Position numbers and translations under genes: made by a program. Positions 45,179 to 46,811 of a stretch of 46,811 nucleotides of DNA are shown one piece after another. The stretch's first letter is position 1; every line of letters starts with the position of its first letter. The notes under the pieces were generated by a model. That model was given only the letters and a program-made list of their open reading frames with translations, was not told the origin of the DNA and did no database searches. Origin of the DNA: Bryobacterales bacterium (GTDB lineage: Bacteria; Acidobacteriota; Terriglobia; Bryobacterales; Bryobacteraceae); assembly GCA_947446025.1 (NCBI GenBank), contig CANFEY010000038.1:1-46811 (forward strand). The letters run 5' to 3'.

Positions 45179-46369
45179 TTAGTGGTGGCCTGCGGCTCGG
45201 ATGACGGTGGGTTCGTTTTGTAATTTTACGGGTGCGCGGCGGGGCATACAGAGGTCGTTGAGGCGAGCCATTTTCGCGGCTTGTTCGCCGGCGCGGGCCA
45301 GGTCGCGGTCTTTGAATTCGGGCAGGACTTCCTTGCCGAAGAGTTCGATGGACTCGCATAGCAGCTCATGCGGGATGTTGCCGGCCTGGCTGAGGCAGAC
45401 GACCTGATCGATGCCGACGTTTTCGAATTCGCGCAGCTGTGCGCGCAATCGGTCGGGATCGCCGACGCAATCCTGCAGGCGGCCTTCGGGGTTCGCGAAC
45501 TCTTTCGGATTGGTGCTGTACTCGTGCCAGATGTCGGTGTTCGCGGGCCGGTGTTCGCCGAAGAAGCTGTAGTGGCCGAGGCCGTAGATGAAGAAGCCGT
45601 AGTTTTCGGCACCCAGAGCGAGGGCTTTCGCGTCGTCCTTGAGGCAGAGGAACGGGCAGGCGATGGCGATCTGTGCGTTGACGGCGTACCCGAGCGGTTC
45701 GCATTCCTTCTCGAGCGTCTCGTAATAAAGGTCGACGTATTGTTTGGCAACGTCGGGTCCAACGAACGAAAACGTGAGCGCTCCGACTCCCAGGCGGGCA
45801 GCTTGGGCGATAGAGGTCCGGTTGCTGCACGCCATCCATAAAGGAGGATGCGGTTTCTGCATCGGCTTCGGACGCACGTTGCGCGACGGCATGCTGAAGT
45901 ACTTGCCCTCGAACCCCGCGTAGGGTTCCTGCACCATCATCTCGATGGTTTGGCGCGCGGCCTCGAGCATGGCTTGCTTCTTTTCTTCCTGCGGGACGTT
46001 GAAGCCGCCGAGCTCGGTTTCCGTGGCTCCCGCGCCGATGCCGAAATCGCAGCGGCCGTTGCTGACGAGGTCGAGCGTGGCGATCCGCTCCGCCACGCGC
46101 GCCGGGTGGTTGATGTTCGGCGGCATGTGGACGATGCCGTGTCCGATGCGCGCGTGTTTGGTGCGCTGGCTGCAGGCGGCGAGGAAGACTTCGGGGGCGG
46201 AGGAGTGGGCGTATTCCTCGAGGAAGTGATGCTCAGTTGCCCAGACGTAGTCGTAGCCGACGCGGTCGGAGAGTTCGACCTGTTCGAGGGCGTTCTGGAA
46301 GAGTTGATGCTCGGAGTCAGGGCGCCAGGGGCGCGGGAGTTGGTGTTCGTAGAAGCCGCCGAATTTCAT
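45179..46369 (-). CDS. LLM-class flavin-dependent oxidoreductase
   Basis: This 396-residue protein has luciferase-like monooxygenase features: YVWATEHHFLEEYAHSSAPEVFLAA, IGHGIVHMPPNINHPARVAERIATLDLVSNGRCDFGIGAG and RPKPMQKPHPPLWMACSN. It should use FMNH2 (from a separate reductase) or F420 and oxidise an unidentified substrate. It starts at 46369 and is the first gene of a pair with the alpha/beta hydrolase. Confidence 0.93.
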   Translation of the reverse strand: MKFGGFYEHQLPRPWRPDSEHQLFQNALEQVELSDRVGYDYVWATEHHFLEEYAHSSAPEVFLAACSQRTKHARIGHGIVHMPPNINHPARVAERIATLDLVSNGRCDFGIGAGATETELGGFNVPQEEKKQAMLEAARQTIEMMVQEPYAGFEGKYFSMPSRNVRPKPMQKPHPPLWMACSNRTSIAQAARLGVGALTFSFVGPDVAKQYVDLYYETLEKECEPLGYAVNAQIAIACPFLCLKDDAKALALGAENYGFFIYGLGHYSFFGEHRPANTDIWHEYSTNPKEFANPEGRLQDCVGDPDRLRAQLREFENVGIDQVVCLSQAGNIPHELLCESIELFGKEVLPEFKDRDLARAGEQAAKMARLNDLCMPRRAPVKLQNEPTVIRAAGHH

Positions 46370-46481
46370 GACTCTCTATTATGCAGCGAAGGGAGCTCGT
46401 GCTGCCACAGGTTTGATTGGCGAAGTGCAGCTTAAGTCGTCAATTACAAACACTTCCGTCTTGGGAAACTATAGTGGAAGT

Positions 46482-46685
46482 ATGGGCACTGATGAAATCA
46501 ATTGGAGCGACTATCAGTTCTTTGCAGCCTACGTGAAGAATCGATCCAGGCACATCATGGATGAGCGGCAGCATCGTTTTCTCGAGGCGGTGAAGATGAC
46601 CTCCACGGAACGAAAAGTACGGCTCCACAGGGTGCGGTCCTATGGAGGGTGCAATTGCACCACCCCTCCGTGCCAACATGAGTGA
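46482..46685 (+). CDS. truncated HEPN/RES-like N-terminal fragment
   Basis: From ATG 46482 (GGAAG before it) the 67-residue ORF reads MGTDEINWSDYQFFAAYVKNR and then RHIMDERQHRFLEAVKMTSTER. This fits the N-terminal domain that precedes RES toxin domains (W-x-x-F...VK-x-R-x-R...FL-x-x-V-x-x-T). It stops soon after the conserved 'R' block at a palindrome-rich segment (GGTGCAATTGCACC at 46648-46661), and no RES domain (GRxNxxGI...LYxA) follows in any forward frame up to the window end. It is probably a remnant; sequence after 46686 shows no recognisable gene. Confidence 0.4.
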   Translation: MGTDEINWSDYQFFAAYVKNRSRHIMDERQHRFLEAVKMTSTERKVRLHRVRSYGGCNCTTPPCQHE

Positions 46686-46811
46686 GACACTCCTCGACCG
46701 CTAATTACCGAGCAGGGCGAGAAAGAATTTCATCCATGAACAACCATAAGGTTCCGGCGCCAGCGCCAGCGGTATTGCTGCCGGTGGGACGTAGGGAGCC
46801 CGAGCGAAGCG

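Noticed and set aside
46737-46811. ORF starting MNNHKVPAPAPAV running off the right edge
   Set aside because: Only 25 low-complexity codons are visible and there is no ribosome site, so a gene cannot be supported.

Overview
This 46.8 kb GC-rich window is bacterial chromosome. It most resembles an Acidobacteriota genome of the Solibacter/Bryobacter type: very large Oar-type TonB-dependent receptors with an N-terminal carboxypeptidase-regulatory-like domain sit beside many small secreted or hypothetical proteins of acidobacterial style, in a dense gene layout. The assignment is by family recognition only.

Layout. (1) 1-2038: a NarL-type histidine kinase missing its H-box region, its LuxR-type response regulator, and a convergent SDR dehydrogenase. 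(2) 2098-2760: a small two-gene unit, a SLATT-like two-transmembrane protein overlapped by a 32-residue proline-rich ORF. (3) 2768-9862: a forward run with a cytochrome P450, a TonB-dependent receptor, two hypothetical proteins, an amidohydrolase-like protein that has lost its metal-binding histidines, a DUF1801 protein and a GNAT acetyltransferase. (4) 9843-13859: a cyclic-di-GMP group, with a PilZ protein and a receiver-less sigma-54 activator on the minus strand, divergent from a membrane HD-GYP/GAF/GGDEF protein. (5) 13831-14812: a DUF72 gene behind a near-consensus promoter embedded in repeated half-sites. (6) 15005-17346: an unusual insertion at the 3' end of rpoC. The last 268 bp of rpoC occur twice, and between the copies lie two genes for secreted proteins. 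(7) 17078-27584 (minus): rplA-rplJ-rplL-rpoB-rpoC, without rplK upstream. RpoB carries an extra eight-cysteine segment of about 62 residues in its N-terminal region. (8) 27725-41437: an N-terminally short Uma2 protein, then three tandem Oar-like receptors and a TPR protein. One receptor has an in-frame TAA and a degraded start. A decayed fragment of the TPR gene lies between receptors 2 and 3 and records the tandem duplication. (9) 41477-46811: a zinc-finger/transmembrane/beta-sandwich protein, a secreted protein, an alpha/beta hydrolase with an LLM flavin oxidoreductase, and a truncated HEPN/RES-like N-terminal fragment.

The strongest leads for something new are the rpoC 3'-end insertion (15.0-17.3 kb), the Cys-rich insertion in RpoB, the SLATT-like plus polyproline mini-ORF pair, the amidohydrolase pseudoenzyme, and the four-half-site regulatory array before the DUF72 gene. 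No rRNA, tRNA, CRISPR array, transposase or integrase gene was recognised. All family assignments come from motif recognition without database searches.
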